Below are positions 36,780 to 48,075 of a stretch of DNA of 64,000 nucleotides, in pieces (position 1 is the first letter of the stretch; each line of letters begins with the position of its first letter). The translations under genes were made by a program, and so were the position numbers. This DNA comes from Cacajao melanocephalus. Lineage: Eukaryota > Chordata > Mammalia > Primates > Pitheciidae. The DNA lies in the NCBI GenBank assembly GCA_963573385.1, contig CAUYLG010004905.1:1-64000 (forward strand), given 5' to 3'. A model generated the notes under the pieces. The model had not been told where the DNA came from, searched no databases, and saw only the letters and a program-made list of their open reading frames with translations.

Positions 36780-37700
36780 TTCACTTTTTAATTTTTAAAA
36801 TTTTTAGAATACACTTAGATTTGTAAAAAAGTTGCAAAGATAGTACAGAACCCCATACCGAGTTTCCCCTATTATTAGCATTTTTCATTAGTGTGGTTCG
36901 TTGGTGACATTCATGCCCAGTATGATACATTATTATTAACTATAGTCCATACTTTGTTCAGACTTTTCTGGTTCTTAACGTAATACCCTGTTTCTGTCGT
37001 AAGGCATTAGGTTAAAAACCAGAAGTGTCTGAATAAAGTATGAACTGTAGTTAATGATAACATATGATCTTGGGCATCCTTCCTGTCCACAATACCACAC
37101 TGCAGCTCATTGTCAGGTCTCCTCAGGTGCCTCTTTGCTCTGAGTTTCTCACACTTTGCTTGTTTTGATGACCTTCACAGTTTTGAGGAGTATTAGGTAT
37201 TTTGCAGAATATCCTTCAGTAGAGATTTGTCTGATGTTTTCCTCATGATTAGACTGGGGTTATGAGTTTGTGTGAAGATCACAGAGATAAAGTGCCACAC
37301 TCATCACATCATATCAAGGGTATATGCTATCAGCATGACTTATCACCATTGACTTTAACCTTGATCATCTGACTTCAGGTAGTGTTTGTCAGGCTTTTCC
37401 ACTGCAAAGTTAACCAAAATCACTATGCACAGCCATCAGTTAAGGAGGAGGGCATTATTCTCCACCTCCTTGAGGGGCAGAGTATCTACATAAATTAATT
37501 GGCATTCTACACAGGAGATGTGTCAATTTTCCACCCTTTATTATTTATTCAATCATTTATTAAGACCATTTTGTACTAATGGTCATATATTTTATACTTT
37601 GGGTTGTAATCCAGTGCTACTTTATGGATTTTGTTGCTCAAGTTGTTCAACCTTTGGGCCACAGGGACTCTCTTAGGTGGCTCCTGTGTCCTTTTGACAT
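36780..37700 (-). mobile_element. Ancient L1M 3' UTR, antisense
   Basis: Follows the L1M 3' UTR in reverse: 'agttgcaaagatagtacaga', 'gtttcccctattattagc', 'ctgatgttttcctcatgat', 'tagactggggttatgagttt', 'accttgatcatctgacttc', 'aggcttttccactgcaaagt'. About 900 bp. An extra inverted copy of a 50-bp segment is inserted near 37011-37060 (separate entry). Confidence 0.75.
36930..37060. repeat. 50-bp inverted duplication, 31-bp spacer
   Basis: Arm 36930-36979 and arm 37011-37060 are reverse complements at about 43 of 50 positions, most differences being transitions. Only the left arm fits the L1M consensus position; the right arm looks like an added inverted copy. Confidence 0.93.
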
Positions 37701-37854
37701 ACCTAGTCTAGCTACTTTTAAGCATAGAATAGAAACAATGTGTATCTGCAGATTTTGAGACATTTGGATCTCCAAATTTTCTGGAAGTCTGATATTTGGA
37801 AGCTAATTTTCCTAGGAAAGCGAATGGCACGGTGAAAAAAACATTTTGTTATGT

Positions 37855-37962
37855 TATTGTGCACAATGCTAGCGATTTGAACTTGAGGAAATTATTTAAC
37901 TCTTGTGAGTCCCAGTTTCTTTGTTAGGGTGAGAATACTTTTAATCTGAACTACATAAATTG
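37855..37962 (+). mobile_element. MIR SINE core
   Basis: 'cgatttgaacttgaggaaat', 'tatttaactcttgtgagtcc', 'cagtttctttgttagggtga' match 'gcaagttacttaacctct' and 'cagtttcctcatctgtaaaa'. Confidence 0.65.
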
Positions 37963-39842
37963 CTAATGTTCTACAACTTTCGACCTACAAAGCAATAATT
38001 TCACACAGTTCAAACTTCGATGTCCCCAATGCATGGGACTGTTGTAAATATGAAATGAAATCTCACATGCAAAGTCCTTCCTGTTTATACAACTATTAAT
38101 GTTCTTTACAGCTACTTTACCCCTTAGAAAAGGCCAAGTTAGGCCTTGACCATTGACCTCAATAGCCCATTCCAAGAATAAACTGCTCTTAGATGCTCCA
38201 GGCCCCAGAAGAGGCTAGGAAATCTAAACCACTAAAACCCACATTTCTGCTCAAATCTCTATGTCAGAAGACTTTGGTGATAAATTATTTGATATAGGGT
38301 CTTATTTGGAACTCTCTTCCAAATCCAAGTCTTTCAAAAAATAACATCTTATGAACTGATATTGTATCAGATACTGAAAACAAACTGATACTAGTTTCCT
38401 TAATACATTGAAAGTTCTCATTCTTAAGTTGAAAACAAGCCACTGAAATAATTATATTCCCTCAATATAATGAGATACATTAGATGAGGTGACCCCAACC
38501 CATTATACTGAATGGAGGTTCTTTAAATGCTGCCAAGCACCTGGTTGCCCAACTCAAGTGGAACAAGTGAGATTACTTCCCTGTTTCAAATTAGATGTGC
38601 TTTTTCCAGCATTTCAAAGTTTATATTCTGTGGCAACGACCAAAAATGTGTTGTGATCTGTATGAGATCATAGGATGGAAGATATTTTATACTTTGTATT
38701 TATTTATAGCATGAAGATCTGGGTCTCAAACTATTGAGTTTTCCCCTTTTAGTGGTGTTAAGGCTTTTGAGGAAATTTAAAACAATGTATAGATCATATG
38801 ATTTATTCTATGATATAAATCAGAATAATTGGCCATCATAAGAAAGAGATAGACTTTTGTGGGTATTGTGTATCCATGGTGTGTATTTTTTAATCTTAGA
38901 CTGGAATAGATTTTGTAAAAGAAAGTCTGGCCTGAATATTAAAATCTAAGACTTGATCTTGCCCCTGACAATGTTTTTTCCCATTCATTAAAGCTTTTTA
39001 TTCCTATCTTCTCCCCTCTACCTTGTATTGACCTTCTGAAAAGGTTAGTTATAAGAAGATGCAAAACAAATGAGAATATTCTTTTTAATAAAAGAATTTT
39101 CTTATTAATATTAAAATATATTTTTTTACAGAATAAAGTATTAACCAGTAATGAAAAACAATTTAAGAAAATGGTAAAAAAAAAAATTCCAAAATCTTGT
39201 GTATGCTTTATGGCTATCTCTCACCCCACCTGCCTTGCAGATGTGGCAGCTAACTGTGTGGCTTTGTTCTATTGACATGAAATCAATAGGCATTCCAAAT
39301 ATACCCTGTCCCTGCAATTTCCACTGAAATTTTGCTATTAGAGAATCACTCTTCAGGATGAGAGTATCATGTTTCTATGAATCCCTATTAAATTGCAATT
39401 ACACCTAGAGTGTTAACTTGTTGAGCTGTAGTCACTTTTACTATCATCAGCCAAGGTGTTAATCTTAGCAGGTTTATTTTATTTCCTTCCAAGTTTCATA
39501 GCAGAAAGCAGATCCTCATCACCCCATTTGCCCTTTGGCCATCGCTGTGTACCTTTCCTCCTGTGCAAAAGCTCAATTTCTAGTGGGTATAATTAGCATA
39601 AAATGTCTCCAAATTTCTCTCCTATTAGCTTCTCAACAGTCTTTCTAGCTTCTGTGAAGCCAAAAACTTATTCCACCAGGATAACTTCCTGTTGCTTTGT
39701 CCAGTAGCATATTTTTGGTTCACATCCTACATAATATGTCTGAGCCACTTGGTTTTTTTTCTTGACACTTTTCCTCTCTTAGCTTCATGAAACCTCTGTC
39801 TCTCAATTTCTCTATCTTCATTATTGAATTCTCCTCAGTTTC
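37963..39842. other. Unassigned AT-rich DNA
   Basis: 1.9 kb without a recognisable element or gene-like frame apart from a 70-codon minus frame at its left edge. An A10 run lies near 39177-39187. Confidence 0.6.
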
Positions 39843-40159
39843 TGTTATAGTTAATTTTATGCATCAACTTGGTTGGGCTGTGGTATTCAGTGTTTGCTGA
39901 AACATGCTTCTAGATGTTTCTAGGAAGGTTTAAAAAATAATATGAAAGCAAATTACTGTCCATAATGTGAGTGGGCCTCATCCAATTAGTTAAAAACCTT
40001 AGTAGAAAAAGGACTGATCTCTCCCAAGGGGAAGATAATACTTCCGGGAGACTGCATTTGGACTCCAACAGCAACCCTTCTCTGGATCTGCAGCTAGAGT
40101 ACTCTAGATTTTGGACTTGACAGTCTTCAAAAATCACATGGTCCAATTTCTTAAAGTAA

Positions 40160-40161
<2 letters not shown>

Positions 40162-40210
<49 letters not shown>

Positions 40211-40219
40211 TGTGTGTGT
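40162..40219. repeat. (CT)n(TG)n microsatellite
   Basis: CT dinucleotides run from 40162 to 40192 and pass directly into TG dinucleotides to 40219, within the LTR. Confidence 0.97.
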
Positions 40220-40250
40220 CTGCATGTGTGTATACACATATGTATATACA

Positions 40251-41111
40251 CAGTTATGTGCCACATGATGATGTTTTGGTCAATGACAGACTACGTAGAT
40301 AACGGTGGTCCCATTAGATGATCATAAAGCTGAGAAACTCCTATTGCCTACTTCACTGCCAGTTTTATAGAAGTAGAGCATATACCATTATGTACACTAA
40401 GTAATACTTGATCATGATAATAATGGGCTATGTTACTGGTTTATATATTTACTATGCTTTATTTTTTATTGTTATTTTAGAGTATACTCTTTCTACTTAT
40501 TAAAAACATAGTTAACTGTAAACCAGCCTCAGGTGGGTCCTTCATTCCACTAGAAGGTGGCATTGGAATCATAGGAGATGACAGCTCCATGCTGGTTGTT
40601 GGCCCTGAAAACCTTCCAGTGGGGTAAGATGTGGAGGTGGAAGACAGTGGTATTGATTTTCCTGGCCCTGTGTAGGACTAGGCTAATGTGTGTGTTTGTG
40701 TCCTCATTTTTAACAAAGAAATTTTAAAAGTAAAAAATAATATAAAAATTTGCATAATAGAAAAAAAAGCTTATAGAACAAGTATGTAAAGAAATAGGGC
40801 TGGGAGCAGTGGCTCATGCTCATAATCCCAAAAGTTTGGGAGACAGAGGAAAGAGGATTGCTTGAGGCCAGGAGTTCAAGACCTGCCTGGGCAACACAGT
40901 GAGATCCTGTCTCTACAAAATAAAATTTTTAAAGTATTTGAATGTGGTGATGCACACAAAGAGTAGTCCCAGCTACTTGGGAGACTGAGACAGGAAGATC
41001 ACTTGAGCCCAGGAATTCAAAGCTGCAGTGAGCTGTGATTGTGCTATTGTACTCTAACCTCAGTGACTTATTTCTCAGAATGTATCCCTATCGTTAAGGG
41101 ACACCTGACTG
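40251..41111 (+). mobile_element. Tigger-type DNA transposon, internally deleted, holding an Alu
   Basis: Ends 'cagttatgtgccacatgatg' at the left and 'cgttaagggacacctgactg' at the right are inverted terminal repeats of a Tigger-type (pogo-like Tc1/mariner) element; TA follows the right end. Near 40558-40626 a remnant of the transposase C-terminus can be read ('IIGDDSSM', 'PENLPVG'), then broken by stops. The rest of the transposase is missing. Inserted in the LTR, and itself hit by an AluJ. Confidence 0.82.
40798..41063 (+). mobile_element. AluJ-like SINE, sense, lacking 3' tail
   Basis: Starts 'ggctgggagcagtggctcat' (pieces), has J-type 'gaggccaggagttcaagacc' and 'agctgtgattgtgctattgt', and stops at 'actctaacctcagtgac' without an A-tail, running straight into Tigger sequence 'atttctcagaatgtatcc'. 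A post-insertion deletion removed the end. Confidence 0.93.
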
Positions 41112-41184
41112 TATGTGTCTGTGTATATACAGCCTGTTGGTTCTGTTTCTCTGGGGAACCCTAACTTATACAGTCATGTTTACC

Positions 41185-42165
41185 AAATCCCTCTTCTTTG
41201 TTCATTCCTTAAACAAGTCAGCCTCCTAGGCCTCTGTCTTTTGCTCTCTGACTCCGATCATCTCACTGTACATAAGTGCACTGGCAGAATTTCAGTCTTT
41301 CCAAGCACAGGTTACCAGCCCCGAATTCAAACCTGGAATTCCAAAGTCATATTTCCAGCCTCCCAACTGACAGCACCATGGAGCTATCCCACAGGAAGTT
41401 TGAAGTCTTTGTATACAGGAACTGATTTATCCTTCTCCTTCTTGGCTTATACCCTCTCATTTAAAAAAAAAATCACCTCTATTGATAAAGTCATGATCCA
41501 CCTAGACCAGAAATCACAGGAAGGCTCAGACCCTCCAAATACCTGACCTTTCCCAAGGCTTCACATCCTCTCCCACACTATATTCCCTACCCTGGTGCTG
41601 TAAACCAGTCCCACAGTCCTCTTGCAGGTATGTTGACACTCTATTCCTTTTTCTCAGTGTGCACCTTAGGGCCTTATTTCAAGCTCTCACTGCATATGAA
41701 CTAAATCAAAATACAATCTGAAGCTTGTTTCCCATCAGATCTCATCTTCTTACTTCCACCATGCTTAAAAATTTGAAATGACTTCCAATACCCTGAATTT
41801 CCCTTATTCTTTATGCTACTCTAACCTTATACATATTCTTCATTGTTCCTAGAATTTCTTTCTCCACTATCTGTTAGAAAATGACTTCCCATTCTTTAAG
41901 ATGCTGCTTGAACAGCACTTCTTTTCGGAAGCCTTGATGTATCCACCTTTCCAATTCTTCAACTGATGTCTCTGCATTTAAAGTTATTACTCTACCCTTC
42001 TGCCTGAATCAAATGTTGCTATGATTTTTACTGTAAAAGTTTTCTGTCTTTATCTCTAGTGCTCTATGAGATCTTTAAAAAGAGAAATTGAGATTTATTC
42101 ATCACTTAATCCCTATGTTTAACAGGCAAGATATCCAAAGGAAGTAGCAGCAAAAATTTGAGTGC
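41185..42165 (+). mobile_element. L2 LINE 3' region
   Basis: Consistent with a long L2 3' segment: 'tgacttccaataccctgaat', 'cttcattgttcctagaattt', 'aagatgctgcttgaacagca', 'cttcttttcggaagccttg', 'tctctagtgctctatgagat', 'ttcatcacttaatcccta'. The 143-codon plus frame at 41115-41546 spans the LTR end and this piece and is not a gene. Confidence 0.6.
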
Positions 42166-42528
42166 ATAAGTGAACATGGAAGAAAAAAATTAAAAATTAT
42201 ATGAGAAGTTTAACCGTATAATAACTAAGTGGAATTGAAATTATTTTCACGTGTTTTGTTAACTGCATTCTCTGACCAGAGTTCACTAATATTAGAAATT
42301 TATTTTTATAAAAAGAAAAGAAAAAGCCTTAAAAGTTAGAGATTTTAAAATCGCTTCCTGAATTTTTGGATTAAAAAAGCCAAAATTATAATTAAACTAC
42401 TTATAAAATAGACCAAAAAAGCAAGATATCCAGTATACCCTGTGTGAGGTGACAGCACACATGAGCGTGTGCGCAAGCATGCATATATATGGGTGTGTAA
42501 GCAGTAAATACAAACCTAATTCAGCTGT
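42166..42528. other. Unassigned AT-rich DNA
   Basis: Nothing recognised between the L2 and the THE1-type LTR. Confidence 0.6.
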
Positions 42529-42865
42529 TGATATGGTTTGGCTGTGTCCCCACCCAAATCTCATCTTGAGTTGTAGTTCCCGCAATCCTCATGTGTCATG
42601 AGAGGGACTACTTTGTTTTCATCACAATCAGTTAGTTCTCAGGAGGTATGATGGTTTTACAAGGGTCTTCTCCCTTCTCTGGCTCTCATTCTTCTCCTTC
42701 CTTCCACCATGTGAAGGACATGTTTGCTTCCCATTCTGCCATAATTGTAAGTTTCCTGTGGCCTCCCCAGCCCTGCAGAACTGTGAGTCAACTAAAACTC
42801 TTTCCTTTATAAATTACCCAGTTTAGGGTATGTCTTTATTAGCAGCATGAGAACCAACAAATATA
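42529..42865 (+). mobile_element. THE1/MST-type MaLR solo LTR
   Basis: Begins 'tgatatggtttggctgtgtc', has 'cccacccaaatctcatcttg', 'tgatggttttacaagggtc', 'cataattgtaagtttcctg', 'ataaattacccagtttaggg' and 'tatgtctttattagcagcat', ending near 'aaatata'. It is 337 bp with a short internal deletion near 42610. Flanks gctgt (42524-42528) and gcagt (42866-42870) agree at 4 of 5 positions, compatible with a 5-bp duplication. Confidence 0.93.
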
Positions 42866-43069
42866 GCAGTACAAGGATAAATATAATTTTTTTTTCCATG
42901 TAACTACGTTTTGTGCTGCTATTCTGTTACTTTGGAATTTAGCATAATCAAAGCCAATTCAGAATGTTTTTAATAAATTCAAGATCGCTCCCTACAACCA
43001 CTCTTCCTTAACCCTGGGGTGGCATGTAAGTGTTGAAGGACCGTACTCTTGTCATCCTCAATAATACTG

Positions 43070-43280
43070 TAATTGTCATAATGCCTAACATGGTGCACTT
43101 TGTTTAAAAATGCCTGATGTGTATTAACTCATTTAATCCCCACAAATGCCCAAAACAGGAAGTGCTGTTATTACCCTTTCAGAGATGAAACAGCAGAGCA
43201 CAGAAGTTAAGCAGTTTCCTAAAGTTCAAACAGCTGGTAAATTGTGAAGCAGGTGTTTTGCACCAGAGCCAATGCACTTA
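43070..43280 (-). mobile_element. MIR SINE, antisense
   Basis: 'gatgtgtattaactcattta', 'atccccacaaatgcccaaaa', 'cctttcagagatgaaacagc', 'gttaagcagtttcctaaagt' and 'cagctggtaaattgtgaagc' follow the antisense MIR closely. Confidence 0.85.
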
Positions 43281-44605
43281 GAGGCAAGACAGGGAGGGCA
43301 GGGTATCTTATCCCAGGCTATACTCCTGGGCACACACTGGTCATCCCCATTTCCTTGTGTTTGTTTCAGTATTGGCTCTACATTCACCATACCAACAAAG
43401 GATGCTTGTTTAATTTTTTTGTTTTAAACAGGCAGTTAACTTCTCTGGGCTCAAATTTTAAACCATGCTTGTTTATCCAGTTTGGTTCCCTGTGAATCTT
43501 CCCTGTGCCTGTAGAGTTTGGTGATCATTTAAGCATTTGGGCAAAGTTTACCTTCAAATTTTGTGATTTGCATTCTCAGTGAATTCCCTCCCTTTGGAAA
43601 ATCCTCCTAAGTTTTCATTTCTCCTCCAACTTCCAACTCTGTCTTCTGATACCTCAATCCGAGAAACCTGGTTTTCTGCCATCTGAGCTGTGCACAGATT
43701 AGGGAATGCCTTTCATTTAAAATGCAGCAAACTCACAAAATTTCTCCCAGTGAAACAAAGTATTTCAGAGATAAATGTCTCTCTGATGTCAATCTGCCTC
43801 CTGTACCTCTTACCCAGCCCCTTTTAGGTCTTCCCTGCAAACATGGAGTTTGGGGGGCTGCCTGGAGTTTAGGCACAGTTTATATTCAGGTTTAGAGATC
43901 TGTTCCATTTTTTCCTCTCACTTCTAGAATCTCCCCGTTAAACTTTCAGCTTCCTTTCCAACACTGCATTCTCTCTGCCATTTTTAACCAATTAAGAAAG
44001 ACTCCATTTAGGAAGCATTTTTGATCAAGAAAACTAGAAACTCAAAATGCTTACCCTTTCCATAACAGCTTTTCAAGGGGGAGAAAAGCTTCATTGACTT
44101 CTGCCTGGTTTTACATACTTTTCAGATACTTTTCCATCCCTGAACTCTCTTTGACATGATCTCAAGCCACGATAGTAAGCCTGTATGTGGTTTTCTACCC
44201 AATAATCCTGGGGACTGGAAGCGTACTTTGGCAAGAGCAGTTTAAACTCCCAATTCTTATCTCTTCCAGTTGCAGTTTTTCAACATCCATCCACTTCAGC
44301 ATGCTTTCCACGGCCTTTAAATAGCAGTTGAAATGTTACCCAAATTTCCTAGGGTGGGATGTGACAGAGTTTGCCTCACTACTTTACTCTCTGCCATTAC
44401 TGGAAATTCCCCAAATGTATTTTTATATTAATAAAAATATGATCAGCAAAATAATATAATAATTATGAACTACTATGCTGTTGAACTGGGGAAGTATGAA
44501 GGCTGTGTTATTTTACCTTATTTTATCTTCAGATGGGCTCTCTTTCCTCTAGCCGAATGCCATGAGGTGGAACCTAGATAGATATTTATAGTACAACCAT
44601 ATGCC
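43281..44605. other. Unassigned DNA
   Basis: Slightly less AT-rich and pyrimidine-rich (43.5-44.3 kb) but without a family I can name; the 83-codon frame at 43244-43495 begins inside the MIR. Confidence 0.6.
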
Positions 44606-44725
44606 TTATAGGTAGGGTGAATATAGTTCCCAGTTGGCCAGGACAGTCTTCATATATACCTGTTATCCTGGTCCATCCTGATGTAGTTATTAATAGCTTC
44701 CAGTTTTAATCTCAGAAAAGTCTTT
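44606..44725. mobile_element. Non-autonomous DNA transposon fragment, MER type
   Basis: 'gtagggtgaatatagttccc', 'agttggccaggacagtcttc', 'agttattaatagcttccag' and 'ttttaatctcagaaaagtc' match a common medium-reiterated element whose ends read 'agggtgacca'. Exact family name not certain. Confidence 0.55.
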
Positions 44726-44754
44726 CTAAACTTTATAAAATGCATAAACTTTAT

Positions 44755-44925
44755 AAGGATGGGAGTCATGTTGGATTAGGGTCCACCTTAATGACCTCCT
44801 TTTAACTTCATCACCTCTTTAAAGACACTATTGCCAAGTATAGTTACATTATGAGGTTTTGGGGGTTAGAACTTCAACATAGGAAATTGGAGGGGACACA
44901 GATCAGCCCAGAGTAGTCATAAATA
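44755..44925 (-). mobile_element. MaLR/MLT1-type LTR fragment, antisense
   Basis: 'tgttggattagggtccacct', 'taatgacctccttttaactt', 'catcacctctttaaagacac', 'cattatgaggttttggggg', 'ttagaacttcaacatagg' and 'ggacacagatcagccca' are the reverse complement of a MaLR-type LTR 5' part. Confidence 0.75.
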
Positions 44926-45214
44926 GCAGTGCTATCAGTAGCATAACCGATACTATTAATATCAAGAGTGGTAATATTGGCACAACAAGGCAGTGTTGAT
45001 AAAAAGTAGCATTTGGTTTAATTCCCAATTATTGAGAGGCTTTTAGAAGCCAGGTGTTGTTAGTAGGCTCCCTTAGCAGTAAACATTCCCTGCATTTGTC
45101 AAGTTGATGCAAGCCGTACTTGGCACACAGCAGCCTTGACCTTGTAATTCACACCACCCTCTTCCTTGCCAACTCAGCTTTCACTTTCTTGCTCCCAGTG
45201 TTCATGGATGTGAT

Positions 45215-45372
45215 CTGTGAATGAATAGCGTGAGAACCACCTGGAGGGCTTGGTAAAAATGCAGCATCCACACCAAACCAGATAACTAAAGGTGAGGGAG
45301 GGCAAAGCCTGGGAATCTTCCGTTTTAAGAGTCTCCGAAACATTGTTATGGCTGACTACAATTTGAGGATAA
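45215..45372 (+). mobile_element. MER5A-type hAT-Charlie element
   Basis: 'gtgagaaccacctggaggg', 'cttggtaaaaatgcagcatc' and 'gcctgggaatcttccgtttt', 'aagagtctccgaaacattg' match most of a MER5A-type element. Confidence 0.7.
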
Positions 45373-46889
45373 TCGAATCTCCCACAATGTCTGTGGATGC
45401 CTCTTGCGCTGCACTTGAGGAAAAGGATAGCAAATGACTTCAGTCAAAGTGAACCAGTCACTAAGAGTCTCCCTTCTGAGGCTGCAAGGGCAGTTTCTCT
45501 GAATATTAGCAATCTGCAGCTCAAGTTACAGAAGAAATTTAAGTTTACTCACTAAAGAGAGAGCTTGAGTTAGCCCCTGAGGGAAGCAGTATTTATTCTA
45601 ACAAGTTGCATGCCATTTGAAGAAGATTTTATCTTACAGGGAAAATTTTACATGCTAAAAATATCTAGATAAACATTTATAAAGGCAAATTTTCTTAAAC
45701 ACAATTTCTTTGGAACCTAGAGGATGATAAAAATTTTTTCATTTACACATCTTGACTTTGAATAAATATTTGTAAACCTACCTAAATAACTGCGGCACTA
45801 GTGAAATGAGATTACTTTCCTGTAACAAGATAAGGAAAATGCAATAATAACCCCTATTTAATGGTTGACTTTTAAAATGTTAGCATTTTTCCTTAAGTGA
45901 AATTGACCTTGTCACAAAGTATGCCACAAAACTCTCTTCTTGCTAGGATGAAATATTGCTGCAAGATTATTAACATTTATGTGGAAAGGTAAATGTTTTA
46001 AGGCCAGTGACTCTATGATGCATGCATGAAATTGTGGTTTGATGTATATTATGGAGATTCAATAATTATTACTGGATTAGGTCAATAAATTTGGAAAGAT
46101 GGAAAAGGATTACAGAATGAGAGTACTTTGTGTTTTAAAAAATTGATCGAATGCCCCCTTTGACTAATTCATCCATGACAACCAAATTTGGCCCAGAGTT
46201 CCACATCCACAGTTCCCACTGACATCCATAGAATTTGTGCATGAGTTACTGAGCTTAGAATTAAGCATTAAGGAAATAACTAAAGATTTTTGGTAAGATA
46301 TACTTATGTGATTAAATAAAATCATTTTTATGGGCTTTGTTTTCTTGTTTTCAGGCTGTTCCTTATGAAGATAAATAGCCCAAGCACATCGAGGTTAATA
46401 TTGCTTTTAAGCTATTTGTCTCCATTTGGGAACTAAATGCAAAGAAAAATGAATGTTTTACCTCTCAGAAGCTTTCTTCAGTTAAATGTTTCCACTAAAT
46501 TCAGAGTCCAGCAAACTTTGCCAATTTCCCGGGAATAGGCATAAATCACATCCAAATATTTTGGAAAACAGTAGGAAAGCTTATCTAGTAGAAAGAGAAT
46601 TAACTATGCAGTTATTTGTTCCATTCTTGTACCACTGTGACTGCGGTGAAACCTGCTTCCCTCTGTAAAAATAAAGAACATATAACTTGATTTGAAAACC
46701 AAAAAATTAGATGATATGTACCTCAGTAAAGTACAAATTAAAGATGTAAGTTTTGAAATCCAATCTTATTTGAAATTTTAGAAACAATCCAGAAATAACA
46801 AATTGAAGTCATTTAGCTGATATAACTGATTTCAACTTATTTTTCATGAATGCACTAAAATGCTCAGTTTTTAGGAAAGGGACTGTATG
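45373..46889. other. Unassigned AT-rich DNA
   Basis: Nothing recognised; only two short chance frames. Confidence 0.6.
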
Positions 46890-47042
46890 AAACCAGAGGG
46901 TATGAGCTAGGCACAATGCTGGCACTTTACATGTGCAATCCCAGTTTATCCTTAAACTTTTCCCAATATTGCAGATGAGAAATTCAAATATATTCAAGTT
47001 AAGAAATTTGTTAGTGAGACCCACGATTCAAGATCTGGTTAT
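46890..47042 (-). mobile_element. MIR SINE, antisense
   Basis: 'gagctaggcacaatgctggc', 'actttacatgtgcaatccc', 'atattgcagatgagaaattc', 'aagttaagaaatttgttag' keep MIR order. Confidence 0.7.
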
Positions 47043-47689
47043 TTGATATATTTAATATATGAAGACACTTTAAAATTAAGTGAAAATAATTCAATTCAGA
47101 GAAACAATTGACAAAATTCAATTTCAGGTGGATTCAAAATTCAAAATGTATCTTAGGGAAATGAGTGTAAATAAATGTGAATATTTGCCAGTTCTCTGTA
47201 GGGGTGATGAATATATCTTCTCTGAAGAATTACAAAGAAAATTAGAAGGAAATATACCAATATAAAATGTTGAAAAACAACAGATTTCTCAAATATGCAT
47301 GAAAACAGATGAGAAGAAATTGATGTGATATCATGGTTTACTTTTCACAGTACATTCATATCATATGAAGTGTTCATAAAAGCTCGTGACAAAGTTCTAA
47401 GATTCAAAAAAATAAGTTGCCAAGAGATGAATGGTTACTTCACCATGTATTAAATACAGTACTAAAATGAACATTCCTACTAATAAAATGCATGTGAATT
47501 TTAACATATGAGTTGGCATTTTTAATTTATCAAATGATTAAGTTCTAAAATTAAAAAATATATATATACTCACAGTGGAGGTCAAATGCTATATTTTGTT
47601 TTTCTTCAACGTTTTTAACTAGTTATTTAGTTCATTCAAGATTATTTTATCATTAGCTATTTAGTTTAGCTGTTAGAAATCAACCTCAG
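47043..47689. other. Unassigned AT-rich DNA
   Basis: Very AT-rich with a short TA run near 47558; nothing named. Confidence 0.6.
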
Positions 47690-48075
47690 AAATAAAATGA
47701 GTATAAGTAAGGTAAATGTTTATTCCTCTCTTATATAAAATAAGTCCTGAGGCAGGAATTCAAGAGAAGTCGTGGTAACTGTGGTTAGGAATCTAAGCAC
47801 CTTCTCATTTTTGCTTCATTATCCTAGTACTTAAATTCTATCCTCATAATTGCCTCATTGCGTAAGAAGACTGCTGGAGCTCTAGCTATCACCTCTGTGG
47901 TCCACACAACATGAAAGATGATTCTAGGAAGTGCAACAGGGAAATATGCCAACCAGGCCGTCTTCCTTTAGGGAGCTTCCCTGAAAATCCTGCATAACGC
48001 TAATTGGTCAGGATTTAATTTCACATCTACCAGTAGCTATGCATAGTTTTCATGGGAGGCTAAAAGAAGTCACTT
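47690..48075. mobile_element. Medium-reiterated repeat, family unresolved
   Basis: 'aggtaaatgtttattcctct', 'gagctctagctatcacctct', 'gggagcttccctgaaaatcc' and 'cgctaattggtcaggattta' follow a word order I associate with a common mammalian interspersed repeat (a 'tttattgctctctcatat', 'attggccagaac' type). I cannot name the family. Confidence 0.4.

Larger units (their letters stand above)
39843..41172 (+). mobile_element. ERVL-type LTR, sense, split by Tigger
   Basis: Left part 39843-40250 begins 'tgttatagttaattttatgc', includes 'gtgagtgggcctcatccaat', 'attttggacttgacagtc' and a (CT)n(TG)n run (40162-40219) next to 'ccaatttcttaaagtaaacc'. Right part 41112-41172 ends 'ggttctgtttctctgggga', 'accctaacttataca'. 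It is the same LTR family as the copy at 33.1 kb, in opposite orientation. A target duplication is not clear (gtttc against gtcat). Confidence 0.85.

Noticed and set aside
40162..40219. Microsatellite as a CRISPR-like or other regular array
   Set aside because: Simple CT and TG dinucleotides without spacers; this is eukaryotic DNA and no repeat-spacer array occurs anywhere in the window.
41115..41546. 143-codon plus-strand frame
   Set aside because: Spans the end of an LTR and L2-like sequence; no coherent protein.
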